64,000 bases of DNA from Streptomyces sp. CB02056. Lineage in GTDB: Bacteria > Actinomycetota > Actinomycetes > Streptomycetales > Streptomycetaceae. Where the stretch lies: the NCBI RefSeq assembly GCF_001905545.1, contig NZ_LIPD01000016.1:62001-126000 (forward strand), given 5' to 3'. Below, piece by piece: positions 23,804 to 31,947 of this stretch. A program made the position numbers and the translations under genes. The notes beneath the pieces were generated by a model that saw only the letters and a list, made by a program, of their open reading frames with translations, did no database searches and was not told the origin of the DNA. Position 1 is the first letter of the stretch; the number at the start of each line of letters is the position of its first letter.

Positions 23804-24670
23804 CTACCTACCTTGAATCTTGTACCGAACGTGCTGGATCAAGCCCCACGAGTCGCGATGGGAAGGCGACGAGGGCGTGGCCGTGTTCAGGGGCGGCAGG
23901 GCCAGTCCCCTGAGTCGCTCGAACCTACGTCGGAATGCGGCCACGTCCTCAGGATCTCCCAAGAAGTCTGAATCATGTGGATGTTCCAGCAGAACCGAGT
24001 CAAGGCGTACGTGAGCCCCGTGCATCAGGACGAACGGGGTCTCACTCCGGGAGTAGGTGGTGCAGTCGAACGAGAGGATCTGGACCGTGACATGGGGCAG
24101 CCTGCTGACCTCGATGAGGTGGTTCAGCTGGTCGCGCATGATGGTCGGTCCCCCGTACATCATGTGCAGAGCCGCTTCATGGATAACAGCGTGGAAGGGT
24201 GGGGCGTTCTCGACGGCGAGCAGCTCCTGTCGGCGCTGACGGAACTCGACCCTCTTCTCCGCGTAGTCGTGGATGATCTCGCTGTAGGCCTTGGTCTGGA
24301 GCAGGCCGGGAATCAGGAGCGTCTGGTAGCTGTCCAAGGCCGTCGCGCTCGCCTCTGCTTCGGCGAGATCGATCGCGGTGGGATGCACGTGAGGTTTGTA
24401 GTCGTTCCACCAGGCCGTCTTGGAACCCTTGCTCATGGCTGCAAGACCGGCTCGGTAGTCGGTGTCTGTGATCTCGCACAGATCAAGCCAGACATTCAAT
24501 CGGTCAAGGTTGAGGCCCATCCGACCGGATTCGATGTGGCTGACCGCTGGCCCCTTCACGCCGATCGCCTGGCCGATCTCCAGCGCCGAGCGTCCGGCGG
24601 CATCACGTACACGGCGAAGCTCCTCGCCGAACCGGCGCTGACGTTCGCTGATCCCAGTCCTGAATGCCAT
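23804..24670 (-). CDS. XRE-family regulator with DUF5753 domain
   Basis: A 288-residue protein. Residues ~9-65 form a helix-turn-helix (RRFGEELRRVRDAAGRSALEIGQAIGVKGPAVSHIESGRMGLN). Residues ~100-265 form the DUF5753 region (ATALDSYQTLLIPGLLQTKAYSEIIHDYAEKRVEFRQRRQELL, HEAALHMMYGGPTIMRDQLNHLIEVSRLPHVTVQILSFD). Streptomyces has dozens of such genes, each paired with a DUF397 protein; some control differentiation or antibiotic production. ATG 24670 is used because MAFRTGISERQ begins the fold; the longer upstream frame lacks support. The partner DUF397 gene follows immediately. Confidence 0.92.
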   Translation of the reverse strand: MAFRTGISERQRRFGEELRRVRDAAGRSALEIGQAIGVKGPAVSHIESGRMGLNLDRLNVWLDLCEITDTDYRAGLAAMSKGSKTAWWNDYKPHVHPTAIDLAEAEASATALDSYQTLLIPGLLQTKAYSEIIHDYAEKRVEFRQRRQELLAVENAPPFHAVIHEAALHMMYGGPTIMRDQLNHLIEVSRLPHVTVQILSFDCTTYSRSETPFVLMHGAHVRLDSVLLEHPHDSDFLGDPEDVAAFRRRFERLRGLALPPLNTATPSSPSHRDSWGLIQHVRYKIQGR

Positions 24671-24835
24671 CGGCGTGCCTTCCTCGCGGACCGTCACCTA
24701 CGGACAGTGTAGATCCATGCGCAGAGCGTGTTGCCAACTTTGCCGAGAAGACCCTAAAGTTTCACTGCACTGCTCGCCGGATGAGGCGTCAAGTCTCTCC
24801 GTGCGTAGCTCATTTGAGCTGATGGGAGATTCCCC

Positions 24836-25204
24836 ATGTGTGACCCCAACCTCAACTCCCCCTCCCTCACCGTGTCCCGCGAGGTGTTGCGCGACGCGAT
24901 GGAGCGCGCCGGGTACCCCGACCCGGTCATCGGGGACGCCGAACTCGCGCTCATGGAGCTGGTCGTGAACGCGTGGCGGCACGGGCTGACCGCCTCGCCG
25001 GTCGTCACGGTCGTCTACTCCGGCAGCACCCTCCGCGTCACCGTCGCCGACCGCAGCTCGGAGCTGCCGAAGCATCAGAAGTTCGGTCTGCTCGCCGAGT
25101 CGGGGCGGGGGTTGCAGCTGATCGAGGGGCTCATGCACCGGTGGGGTGTCGAGCCGCAGAAGCTCGGGAAGCGGGTCTGGTTCGAGCTGGACCTGGTCGC
25201 GTGA
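24836..25204 (+). CDS. ATP-binding protein, RsbW-like (HATPase_c)
   Basis: A 122-residue GHKL ATPase domain: AELALMELVVNAWRHGL is the N-box, VTVADRSSELP the G1 box and LAESGRGLQLIEGLMHRWGV the G2 box. It is a small anti-sigma-like kinase divergent from the XRE/DUF397 pair, an arrangement found in many Streptomyces genomes. A GTGA overlap links it to the next gene, so the two are made together. Confidence 0.88.
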   Translation: MCDPNLNSPSLTVSREVLRDAMERAGYPDPVIGDAELALMELVVNAWRHGLTASPVVTVVYSGSTLRVTVADRSSELPKHQKFGLLAESGRGLQLIEGLMHRWGVEPQKLGKRVWFELDLVA

Positions 25205-25443
25205 ACGCCCTCTATCCCATCCGGCCGGCCGATCCCGCGATCCGGCACCTCACCAGTCGGCAGATCGCCGGCCTGATCGTGGAACTCCGCACCGAGGGGC
25301 GCGAGTTCGGCCTGCTCTGGCCGTCCGCCCAGCCTGGGGAGACCGTCCTGAACGGGCAGGTCCTGGTCTCGCTCGGCAATGTTCCGGCCAGCACTCTGAT
25401 CAACCTGCTCGCGCTCGTCCGCGAGTTCAGGCAGTACCGGTAG
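25201..25443 (+). CDS. Small conserved-looking protein, 80 aa, coupled to the ATPase
   Basis: An 80-residue protein from GTG 25201, overlapping the upstream stop (GTGA): PADPAIRHLTSRQIAGLIVELRTEGREFGLLWPSAQPGETVLNGQVLVSLGNVPASTLINLLALVREFRQYR. It is soluble-looking with no recognised domain. It may be the partner of the RsbW-like protein before it. Codon use is like its neighbours. Confidence 0.6.
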   Translation: MNALYPIRPADPAIRHLTSRQIAGLIVELRTEGREFGLLWPSAQPGETVLNGQVLVSLGNVPASTLINLLALVREFRQYR

Positions 25444-25491
25444 CGGGCGCACGCGGGCTCCGTCCGTCGGACGGGGCCCGCGCCCGTGCGG

Positions 25492-26085
25492 TCAGTATCC
25501 GGCCGTGAAGCCGGTGGCGAGGATGTCGAGCCTGGCCAGCAGGGCGTCGGCGAGCGGGCGGTCCGCGCCGGCGGCGAGCCAGCGGCCGAGGGTCGTGATG
25601 TAGGTGTCGAACACCAGGTCGGCGATGGCCGCCGGGTCGAACTCCGGCCGGATCTCGCCCCGTTCGGCTCCCCGGGTGGTGGCGGTGACGAACGCCTGCG
25701 GCGTCGTGGTGCCGAGGGCGAAGGCGGCGTGGAGGACTCCGCTGTCGTGCAGGTCCTTGGCCAGCGCGTACTCCCGCTCGTTGAGCTCCGCGAGGGTGCG
25801 CAGGGCGTCGGCGAGCGCATCGATGACGGAGTCGCCGGTGGATGCGCTCGCCTCGTCCTGCCGGTTCAGTACCTCGTGCCGCTGTTGGACCCAGGCGGTG
25901 ACGAAGTCCTCCTTGCGGCGGAAGTGGTTGAAGGCCGTCTGGCGTCCCACGTCCGCGCGTTCGGCGATGTGGTCGTAGGTGGTGGCCGCGTACCCCTGGG
26001 TGGCGAACAGCTCCAGGGCTGCCGTCAGGAGCCGTTCCCGGGTCGCGGTGCGGCGCTGGTCGTGTCGGTTGGGAGGAGAGGTCAC
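25492..26085 (-). CDS. TetR-family regulator
   Basis: A 197-residue repressor. The N-terminal helix-turn-helix is clear: TRERLLTAALELFATQGYAATTYDHIAERADVGRQTAFNHFRRKEDFVTAW (~14-64). The C-terminal ligand domain includes TYITTLGRWLAAGADRPLADALLARLDILATGF. GTG 26085 is taken as start. It is divergent from the hydrolase-like gene at 26164 with a long palindrome between them, so it most likely represses that gene and itself. Confidence 0.92.
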   Translation of the reverse strand: MTSPPNRHDQRRTATRERLLTAALELFATQGYAATTYDHIAERADVGRQTAFNHFRRKEDFVTAWVQQRHEVLNRQDEASASTGDSVIDALADALRTLAELNEREYALAKDLHDSGVLHAAFALGTTTPQAFVTATTRGAERGEIRPEFDPAAIADLVFDTYITTLGRWLAAGADRPLADALLARLDILATGFTAGY

Positions 26086-26112
26086 AAGGGGAGAGTACTT
26101 GAATCCATTGAT

Positions 26113-26142
26113 GGACTGGAGTACATGTTGGTACTCCAGTCC
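26113..26142. promoter_or_regulatory. TetR operator palindrome
   Basis: A perfect 12-bp inverted repeat GGACTGGAGTAC (26113-26124) / GTACTCCAGTCC (26131-26142) with a 6-bp spacer ATGTTG, flanked by TTGA/ATCA. It lies 28 bp from the TetR start and 21 bp from the target start, where it would cover both promoters. Confidence 0.85.
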
Positions 26143-26163
26143 AATCAGTGAGGAGGCCCACCC

Positions 26164-27669
26164 ATGGCCGTCCCGTACACCCTCGGCCTGCACGAGATCG
26201 CCCCGGACACCTATGCCTACCTGCAGCCCAACGGCTCCTGGGGCCTGAGCAACGCCGGGCTGATCGCCTCCGGCGACGAGGCCCTGCTCGTCGACACCCT
26301 GTTCACCGTCCCGCAGACCCGCGAGCTGCTCGACGCCGTTGCGCGCGCCCTGCCGCACGTCACCATCGGCACGCTGGTCAACAGCCACAGCGACGGCGAC
26401 CACTGGTGGGGCAACCAGCTCCTCCCGGACGTCGTGACCATCGCCTCCGAGGCCGCCGCGGCCGAGATGCGCGCCGACCACCTGCACGCGGTGGTCGCCG
26501 CGCCGGGTGACCTCCGGCTGCCGAAGGTCGTCCAGCGGATGCGGGAGACCTTCGACTTCGGCGGCATCACCCCGACCCCGCCGAACCGGACCTTCACCGG
26601 CGAGCTGGACGTGGCTGTCGGGCGGCGCACCGTCCGGCTGATCGAGGTCGGCCCCGCCCACACCCAGGGCGACATCCTGGTCCAACTGCCCGACACCGGT
26701 GTGCTGTTCGCCGGGGACCTGCTGTTCATCGGCGGCCACCCGGTGATCCACAGCGGCCCGATCGGCAACTGGATCGCCGTCTGCGACCGCATCCTCGGCC
26801 TGGACGTCGATACGATCGTGCCCGGGCACGGGCCGGTCGTCGGCAAGCCCGAGGTCCGCTCCTTCCGCGACTACCTGGAGCGGGTCCGCGACCATGCCGA
26901 GCGCACCCACCGGGCGGGCGTGCCGGTGCTGCGCGCCGCACGGGAGATGGACCTGATCGGCCTCGCCGACCTGGCCGACCCCGAGCGGCTGGTCCTCAAC
27001 ATCGGCGCCGTCCACCGCGAACTCAACGGCGACGGAACCCCGGGCGAGATGGAACTCCTGGGCCTCCTGGACGCGTACGAGCCCGCCCCGCTGCTGGCCC
27101 CGCGGGCCGGGGCCGAGGTCGCCGCCGAGGTCACCGCGCTGGCCGCGGGCCTGCCGGGCGTCGTCCGGCAGCTGTTCCCGGCTGAGGGAGCCGGGCCGCT
27201 GGAGGGCTTCCCGGTGCCCAACGTGCTGGCCACCATCGGGCACCACCCCGACCTGCTGACCAGCCTGGCGCCGCTGCTCGCCCTGCTCAACCAGGGCACG
27301 ATCCCGCCCCGCGAACGGGAGTTGGCTGTTCTGCGCACCGCACACCGCACCGGTTCGACGTACGAGTGGCTGCACCACGTCCGGCTCGGCGGCCTCGCCG
27401 GGCTGAGCGGGCCCGAGATCGCCCGCGTCCCGGAGGGGCCGGACCACCCCGACTGGGCCGAGACCGACCGCGTCCTGCTGCGGGCCGTCGACGAGCTGCA
27501 CGACGGGCACGCGCTCTCCCCGGCCACCTGGGAGGCGCTGGCGGACAGCTACTCCGCGCCGCGGCTGCTGGAGCTGCTGGCGCTGGTCGGGACGTACCGG
27601 ATGGTGGCCGGAATCCTCAACTCCTGCCGGGTCCCCGTCGACGGCTGGCTCTCCGGGGCCGGCGCGTAG
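26164..27669 (+). CDS. Metallo-beta-lactamase fold / carboxymuconolactone decarboxylase-like fusion
   Basis: A 501-residue two-domain protein. Residues ~1-250 are metallo-beta-lactamase-like (GLIASGDEALLVDTLFT, NSHSDGDHWWGNQ, IEVGPAHTQGDILVQLP, LFAGDLLFIGGHP, IVPGHGPVVG). The metal motif reads HSDGDH, with Asp in place of the second His of HxHxDH. Residues ~345-495 resemble AhpD/CMD proteins (FPVPNVLATIGHHPDLLTSLAPLLALLNQG, PRERELAVLRTAHRTGSTYEWLHHVRLG) but lack the Cys pair of peroxidase forms. GGAGG precedes the start. A hydrolase plus a lactone or peroxide function in one chain suggests detoxification; the substrate is unknown. Confidence 0.8.
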   Translation: MAVPYTLGLHEIAPDTYAYLQPNGSWGLSNAGLIASGDEALLVDTLFTVPQTRELLDAVARALPHVTIGTLVNSHSDGDHWWGNQLLPDVVTIASEAAAAEMRADHLHAVVAAPGDLRLPKVVQRMRETFDFGGITPTPPNRTFTGELDVAVGRRTVRLIEVGPAHTQGDILVQLPDTGVLFAGDLLFIGGHPVIHSGPIGNWIAVCDRILGLDVDTIVPGHGPVVGKPEVRSFRDYLERVRDHAERTHRAGVPVLRAAREMDLIGLADLADPERLVLNIGAVHRELNGDGTPGEMELLGLLDAYEPAPLLAPRAGAEVAAEVTALAAGLPGVVRQLFPAEGAGPLEGFPVPNVLATIGHHPDLLTSLAPLLALLNQGTIPPRERELAVLRTAHRTGSTYEWLHHVRLGGLAGLSGPEIARVPEGPDHPDWAETDRVLLRAVDELHDGHALSPATWEALADSYSAPRLLELLALVGTYRMVAGILNSCRVPVDGWLSGAGA

Positions 27670-27764
27670 GGGCGGCAGCAGGAGCGGGCGCGTAGGGCAC
27701 GTGCCCGGCGCGCGCAGGGAACGCGCACCCCGCCGTTGTCCGTGCCCGCTCCTACGATCGCCGC

Positions 27765-28292
27765 ATGCCCGACGCCTTCACCGTCCTGTGGACCCAGCCG
27801 ACCTGCCGCGCCCTGCGCAAGGCCGGCCACGTGGGTGCCCGGCCCCCGGTCGCCTTCAGCGGGGTGCACACCGCGCTGCCCGCCTGGTCGGGGGCCCGGG
27901 CCGGGGACGAGGTGTACGCGCTGCACGTCAACCGGTGCGAGGTGTTCGTGGTGAGCCGGATGCGGGTGGTCGACCGGGAGCGGGGCGACTGCTGCGGCGC
28001 CGCCGCCGCGAGCTGGGACGACCCGGCGTTCCCCGGGCACGAGGCCTGGTCGATGCTCGGCGCCGGCGGCTGCGGCGCCTCGGCGGTGCACGTGGACGCG
28101 ACGCCGGTGCGCTTCGACCGGCCGGTGCCGGGCGAGCTGCTGGAGCGGCTCACCTGGCGCAACCGCCGCAACCGGACGCGGAACCTGAAGCACGTGGTGG
28201 ACGGCCGCCTCGAACGGGCGGTCGGCCTCCAGGGGTTCTACCGCCTGGCACCGGAGTCGGCCGACGAGCTGGCGGGGCTCGTCGGCTCCTGA
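27765..28292 (+). CDS. Conserved-looking hypothetical protein, 175 aa
   Basis: A soluble 175-residue protein. Visible features are PTCRALRKAGHVGARPPVAFSGVHTALPAW, a strand-rich centre (DEVYALHVNRCEVFVVSRMRVVDRERGDCCGAAAASWDD), a Cys cluster (DCCG, GGCG) and a basic segment (RLTWRNRRNRTRNLKHVVDGRL). No family is recognised. The gene begins ~95 bp after the fusion protein gene and ends 32 bp before the convergent NIPSNAP gene. Confidence 0.6.
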   Translation: MPDAFTVLWTQPTCRALRKAGHVGARPPVAFSGVHTALPAWSGARAGDEVYALHVNRCEVFVVSRMRVVDRERGDCCGAAAASWDDPAFPGHEAWSMLGAGGCGASAVHVDATPVRFDRPVPGELLERLTWRNRRNRTRNLKHVVDGRLERAVGLQGFYRLAPESADELAGLVGS

Positions 28293-28323
28293 CGGAGCGG
28301 GTGCGGCGGGGTGCGTCCGGCGG

Positions 28324-28875
28324 CTACGGCGTGACGGGTTCCAGCCGAAGTCGCCGGGACGGCCAGGGGGCCGGCTCGGCGGGCCCGAACCAGATGCGGA
28401 CGTCCTCGCCGGTGCGGACGGGCAGCCGGGGGAAGTCGTTCTCGGCGTGCTCGGTGCGGTGCAACGCGTGGGCCGGGAGCAGGTGTTCGGTGGCGAAGGC
28501 GTCGAAGGCGGCGGCGTCGGCCGGGTGGCAGACGGTGGCGAGGACCTCGCGGGCGCCCGCGGGCGGGGTGAAGCCGGGGCCGCGCAGCAGCAGGACGTCG
28601 TCGCTGTCGACCATGGTGGCGTTGGCCGCGTCGCGGTGCTCCCGCCAGACCGGGCCGCCGTAGAAGGCCTCCAGGGCGCGCCGCCGGCCGGCCATGTCGG
28701 GGAAGGCGCGCAGCCAGACGAAGCGGTCCGGGTCGTCCAGGTCGCGGAAGCGGCCGCCGACGGTGATGCCGACCGCCTGCTGGCCGGTCACGAACTCGCG
28801 CTCGAACAGCTCGATCAGGGTCTCCCGGGCGCCGGGGTGCAGGGTGTACCGGCGGAGTTCGACGACGGGGCTCAT
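28324..28875 (-). CDS. NIPSNAP-family protein
   Basis: A 183-residue dimeric alpha/beta-barrel-type protein. The start MSPVVELRRYTLHPGARETLIELFEREFV and then GGRFRDLDDPDRFVWLRAFPDMAGRRRALEAFYGGPVWREHRDAANATMVDSDDVLLLR are the NIPSNAP signature. Bacterial members are of unknown function, probably binding or oxidising small molecules. It is divergent from the WYL regulator gene (92 bp apart), a common regulator-target pair. Confidence 0.85.
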   Translation of the reverse strand: MSPVVELRRYTLHPGARETLIELFEREFVTGQQAVGITVGGRFRDLDDPDRFVWLRAFPDMAGRRRALEAFYGGPVWREHRDAANATMVDSDDVLLLRGPGFTPPAGAREVLATVCHPADAAAFDAFATEHLLPAHALHRTEHAENDFPRLPVRTGEDVRIWFGPAEPAPWPSRRLRLEPVTP

Positions 28876-28966
28876 GCGGTGGCCGCCCCGGTGCGGGTGA
28901 AGTCGTTCATGGGCCGCAGCGTAGGAGCGCTCCCCTGACATCCCCTGTCAGTGGATACTGGGCGGC

Positions 28967-29896
28967 ATGCGCGCGAGTCGGCTGGTCGCCCTGCTCCTGC
29001 TGCTCCAGAACCGGGGCCGGCTGACCGCCGAGCAGCTGGCGGCGGAGCTGGAGGTCTCCGTCCGCACGGTCTACCGGGACGTCCAGGCGCTCGCCGCCGC
29101 CGGTGTCCCGCTGTACGGCGACGCCGGGCACGCCGGCGGGTACCGGCTGGTCGACGGCTACCGGACCCGCCTCACCGGGCTGACCGCCGACGAGGCCCAG
29201 GCCGCCTTCCTCGCCGCACTCCCGGGCGCCGCAGCCCAGTTGGGCCTCGGCGAGGCGCTCGCCGCCGCCCAGCTCAAGCTGCGGGCGGCCCTGCCGGCCG
29301 AACTGCGCGAGCACGCCGGGCGGATCCAGGAGCGCTTCCTGCTCGACGCGCCCGGCTGGTACGGCGCCGCGGACGAGACCCCGCACCTGGCCGCCGTGGC
29401 CGCCGCGGTGTGGGAGCGGCGGGCGGTGGTGCTGCGGTACCGGCGCTGGCGGGCGCCGGAGGAGATCGAGCGGCGGGTGGAGCCGTACGGGCTGGTGCTC
29501 AAGGCGGGGCGCTGGTACCTGGTCGCCGCCGGGCCGACCGGGATGCGCACCTACCGGGTCGACCAGGTCGTCGAACTGCGCGAGCTGGACGAGGGGTTCG
29601 CGGTGCCGGACGGCTTCGGCCTGGGCGCGTACTGGGCGGACTACCTCGCCGACTTCCGGGCCCGGCTGCACACCGGGGAGGCGCTGCTCCGGCTCACCCC
29701 GGAGGGCGCCCGGCGCCTCGGGGTCGCCGCCGCGGCCGACGGCTGGACGGAGGCCAGGGTGCCGATCGAGTCGCTGGACCACGCGCACGGGGAGTTCCTG
29801 CGACTGGGCGCCGACGTCGAGGTCCTGGAACCGGCCGAACTCCGCGCCCGCATCGCCGCAACGGTCCGGACCCTGGCCGCCCGCTACGGGGGGTGA
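28967..29896 (+). CDS. YafY-type helix-turn-helix regulator with WYL domain
   Basis: A 309-residue regulator. The N-terminal winged helix is LVALLLLLQNRGRLTAEQLAAELEVSVRTVYRDVQALAAAGVPLYGDAGHAGGYRL (~5-60). The WYL region (~145-235) has ERRVEPYGLVLKAGRWYLVAAGPTGMRTYRVDQV; WYL itself is written WYLV. WYL domains sense nucleotides or small ligands. The likely target is the divergent NIPSNAP gene. Confidence 0.92.
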   Translation: MRASRLVALLLLLQNRGRLTAEQLAAELEVSVRTVYRDVQALAAAGVPLYGDAGHAGGYRLVDGYRTRLTGLTADEAQAAFLAALPGAAAQLGLGEALAAAQLKLRAALPAELREHAGRIQERFLLDAPGWYGAADETPHLAAVAAAVWERRAVVLRYRRWRAPEEIERRVEPYGLVLKAGRWYLVAAGPTGMRTYRVDQVVELRELDEGFAVPDGFGLGAYWADYLADFRARLHTGEALLRLTPEGARRLGVAAAADGWTEARVPIESLDHAHGEFLRLGADVEVLEPAELRARIAATVRTLAARYGG

Positions 29897-29914
29897 CCCC
29901 CGGGCCCGGACAGC

Positions 29915-29952
29915 GGAACGCCCGACCGGCGGGGGGCCGGTCGGGCGGTTCC
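29915..29952. terminator. Bidirectional hairpin terminator
   Basis: A 16-bp stem (GGAACGCCCGACCGGC paired with GCCGGTCGGGCGGTTCC, one bulged G) with a G-rich 5-nt loop lies between the convergent WYL regulator and exporter genes. It would stop both. Confidence 0.85.
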
Positions 29953-29985
29953 GGGGGGCCGGTTCGGCCCGGGGAGGGGGTGGTT

Positions 29986-31464
29986 TCAGGACTCCGTGGT
30001 CGCGGTCTGCCCGGCGGCACGGGTCAGCCGGTGCAGGCCCAGGGCGATGCAGGCGGCGAGGGCCGCGCAGATCACGACGGCGAGGAAGCCGTTGCCGACG
30101 CCGGTGGTCATGGCGTCCGGGGCGGTGGCGCCGGAGGCCAGCTCGCCGTCGGTGGAGGTGGCCAGGATGGTGCCGATCACCGCGATGCCGAGGGCGGCGC
30201 CGCTCTCGTTGAAGGTGTTCAGCAGGCCGGAGCCGACGCCGGACTCCTCGGGGAGCACGTGGGAGGTGCCGACCCCGTAGAGCGGGACGAAGCAGGTGGG
30301 CAGGCCGGCCCCGATGACGGTCAGCGCGACGATGGCGACGACGGTGCTGGACGGTCCGGTGACCAGGACGGCGGCGCCGGCGATCTGGGTGAGTGCGCCG
30401 ATCAGGTAGGTCAGGCCAGGGCCGACGGCGCCGATGAGGTTGGGCACGACGGAGGCGAAGACCAGCGCGGCCAGGCCCATGGGGAGCATGGAGAGGCCGG
30501 TGGCGAAGGCGCTCATGTCGTGCGCGCCCTGGAAGTAGTTGCTGGCCAGGTAGGAGCTGCCCATCATCACGATCGCGGCGAGCAGCAGCCCGAGGCTGCT
30601 GAGCCAGTAGGTGGGGATGCGCAGGAGGTGCAGCGGGAGCAGCGGGTCGGACTTGCCCAGTTCGGCCCGGGCGACGCCGGCGAGCAGGAGTACGGACAGG
30701 CCCATGCTGGCCCACGCGGTGACGGAGGTCATGCCGTCGTGCAGCCGGATCAGGCCGAAGGACAGGCAGGCCAGGCCGGCGGTGGCGAAGAAGGCGGTGG
30801 GCAGGCGCAGCGGGCGACGGCCGTCGGCGCGCATGGCCGGCAGGCTGCGCAGGCCGATGATCCCGGAGGCGAGGCTGATCGGGATGTTGATCAGGAAGGC
30901 CCAGCGCCAGCTGACGGCCGAGACGACGAGCCCGCCGAGGACGGCGCCGAGGATGGCCCCGATCACGCCGAGGCCGCTCCAGGTGGCGAGGGCGGCCTTG
31001 CGCTGGTCCTCGTTCTGGTACACCGTCACCACGATCGACAGGGCGGCGGCGGAGAGCACCGCGGCTCCCAGGCCCTGGAGCACGCGGCCGGCGATCAGCA
31101 GTTCCTGGTTGCCGGCGAGGCCGCACAGGACGGACGCGACGGCGAAGGTGGTCAGGCCGGCCAGGAAGGACCGGCGCCGTCCGACGACGTCGGCGACGCG
31201 GCCGCCGAACAGCAGCAGGCTGCCGTACATGAGGATGTAGGCGCTGATCGTCCACTGGAGGGCGGTCTGGTCGGCGGGGAGCTCGGAGCCGATCGAGGGC
31301 AGCGCCACGTTCACGACCGTCGAGTCCAGCATGACCATCAGCTGGGCGACGCCGACGGCGGCCATCGGCATCCAGGAGGTCTTGGCGGGTTGCCGCTCCT
31401 GCCCCTGCTCGGTTCCTCGGTCGTTCTCCTGCTTGGCGTCCACGAGTGAGATTGCCTCAGTCAT
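29986..31464 (-). CDS. DHA2-family (EmrB/QacA-type) drug exporter
   Basis: A 492-residue major facilitator with about 14 hydrophobic segments. The DHA2 signature near the N-terminus reads VAQLMVMLDSTVVNVALPSIGSEL, and motif A-like LLFGGRVADVVGRRRSF follows TM2. It would export hydrophobic compounds by proton antiport. The ATG at 31464 follows GGAAAGGAGA. It is divergent from a MarR regulator gene with a palindrome between them, which fits drug-inducible control. Confidence 0.92.
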   Translation of the reverse strand: MTEAISLVDAKQENDRGTEQGQERQPAKTSWMPMAAVGVAQLMVMLDSTVVNVALPSIGSELPADQTALQWTISAYILMYGSLLLFGGRVADVVGRRRSFLAGLTTFAVASVLCGLAGNQELLIAGRVLQGLGAAVLSAAALSIVVTVYQNEDQRKAALATWSGLGVIGAILGAVLGGLVVSAVSWRWAFLINIPISLASGIIGLRSLPAMRADGRRPLRLPTAFFATAGLACLSFGLIRLHDGMTSVTAWASMGLSVLLLAGVARAELGKSDPLLPLHLLRIPTYWLSSLGLLLAAIVMMGSSYLASNYFQGAHDMSAFATGLSMLPMGLAALVFASVVPNLIGAVGPGLTYLIGALTQIAGAAVLVTGPSSTVVAIVALTVIGAGLPTCFVPLYGVGTSHVLPEESGVGSGLLNTFNESGAALGIAVIGTILATSTDGELASGATAPDAMTTGVGNGFLAVVICAALAACIALGLHRLTRAAGQTATTES

Positions 31465-31488
31465 CGGTTCTCCTTTCCGGGGCAACAA

Positions 31489-31506
31489 GATACATGCGCA
31501 TGAATC
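31489..31506. promoter_or_regulatory. Candidate MarR operator
   Basis: A near-perfect palindrome GATACATGCGCATGAATC whose core CATGCGCATG (31493-31502) is exact. It lies in the 77-bp region between the exporter and MarR starts, where it would block both promoters. Confidence 0.7.
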
Positions 31507-31541
31507 GACATGGAAGGGGGGTCGGATCTAGACTGCGGAGC

Positions 31542-31937
31542 GTGGCGAACACTCCTCTTGCCGATCGGTGGCTGTCCCTGGTGCGCGTCTGCGCGCAGAT
31601 GAACCAGAGGATCGAGCACACCCTGTCCGACGAGTTCGACCTCTGCGTGACCGCGTACGAGATCATGGAGGTGCTGTGGGCGGAGGGGGACTGGGTCCGC
31701 CCGGGAGAGGTCAGTACCCGCACCTCGCGCAGCCAGCCCCAGGTCTCCCGGATGCTGACGCAGATGGTCGACGCGGAGTACGTGGACCGCAGGCCCTCCC
31801 CGGGCGACGGCCGCGGCTACCAGATCCGACTCACCGAAGCGGGGCGGGAGGTCTTCCGGCGGGCGGCCGCGACCGTCGACGGGGAGCTGAAGCGGATCAC
31901 CGACGAGAACGCCGACGCCCGGGTGTGGATGGCCTGA
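31542..31937 (+). CDS. MarR-family regulator
   Basis: A 131-residue winged-helix regulator. Central elements are MNQRIEHTLSDEFDLCVTAYEIMEVLWAEG, WVRPGEVSTRTSRSQPQVSRMLTQMVDAEYVDRRPSPGDGRGYQIRLTEAGREVF, i.e. recognition helix then beta wing. GTG 31542 gives the usual length; an upstream ATG would add an unlikely 32-residue tail. It presumably represses the divergent exporter and senses its substrate. Confidence 0.9.
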   Translation: MANTPLADRWLSLVRVCAQMNQRIEHTLSDEFDLCVTAYEIMEVLWAEGDWVRPGEVSTRTSRSQPQVSRMLTQMVDAEYVDRRPSPGDGRGYQIRLTEAGREVFRRAAATVDGELKRITDENADARVWMA

Positions 31938-31947
31938 GCCCGGGGCG

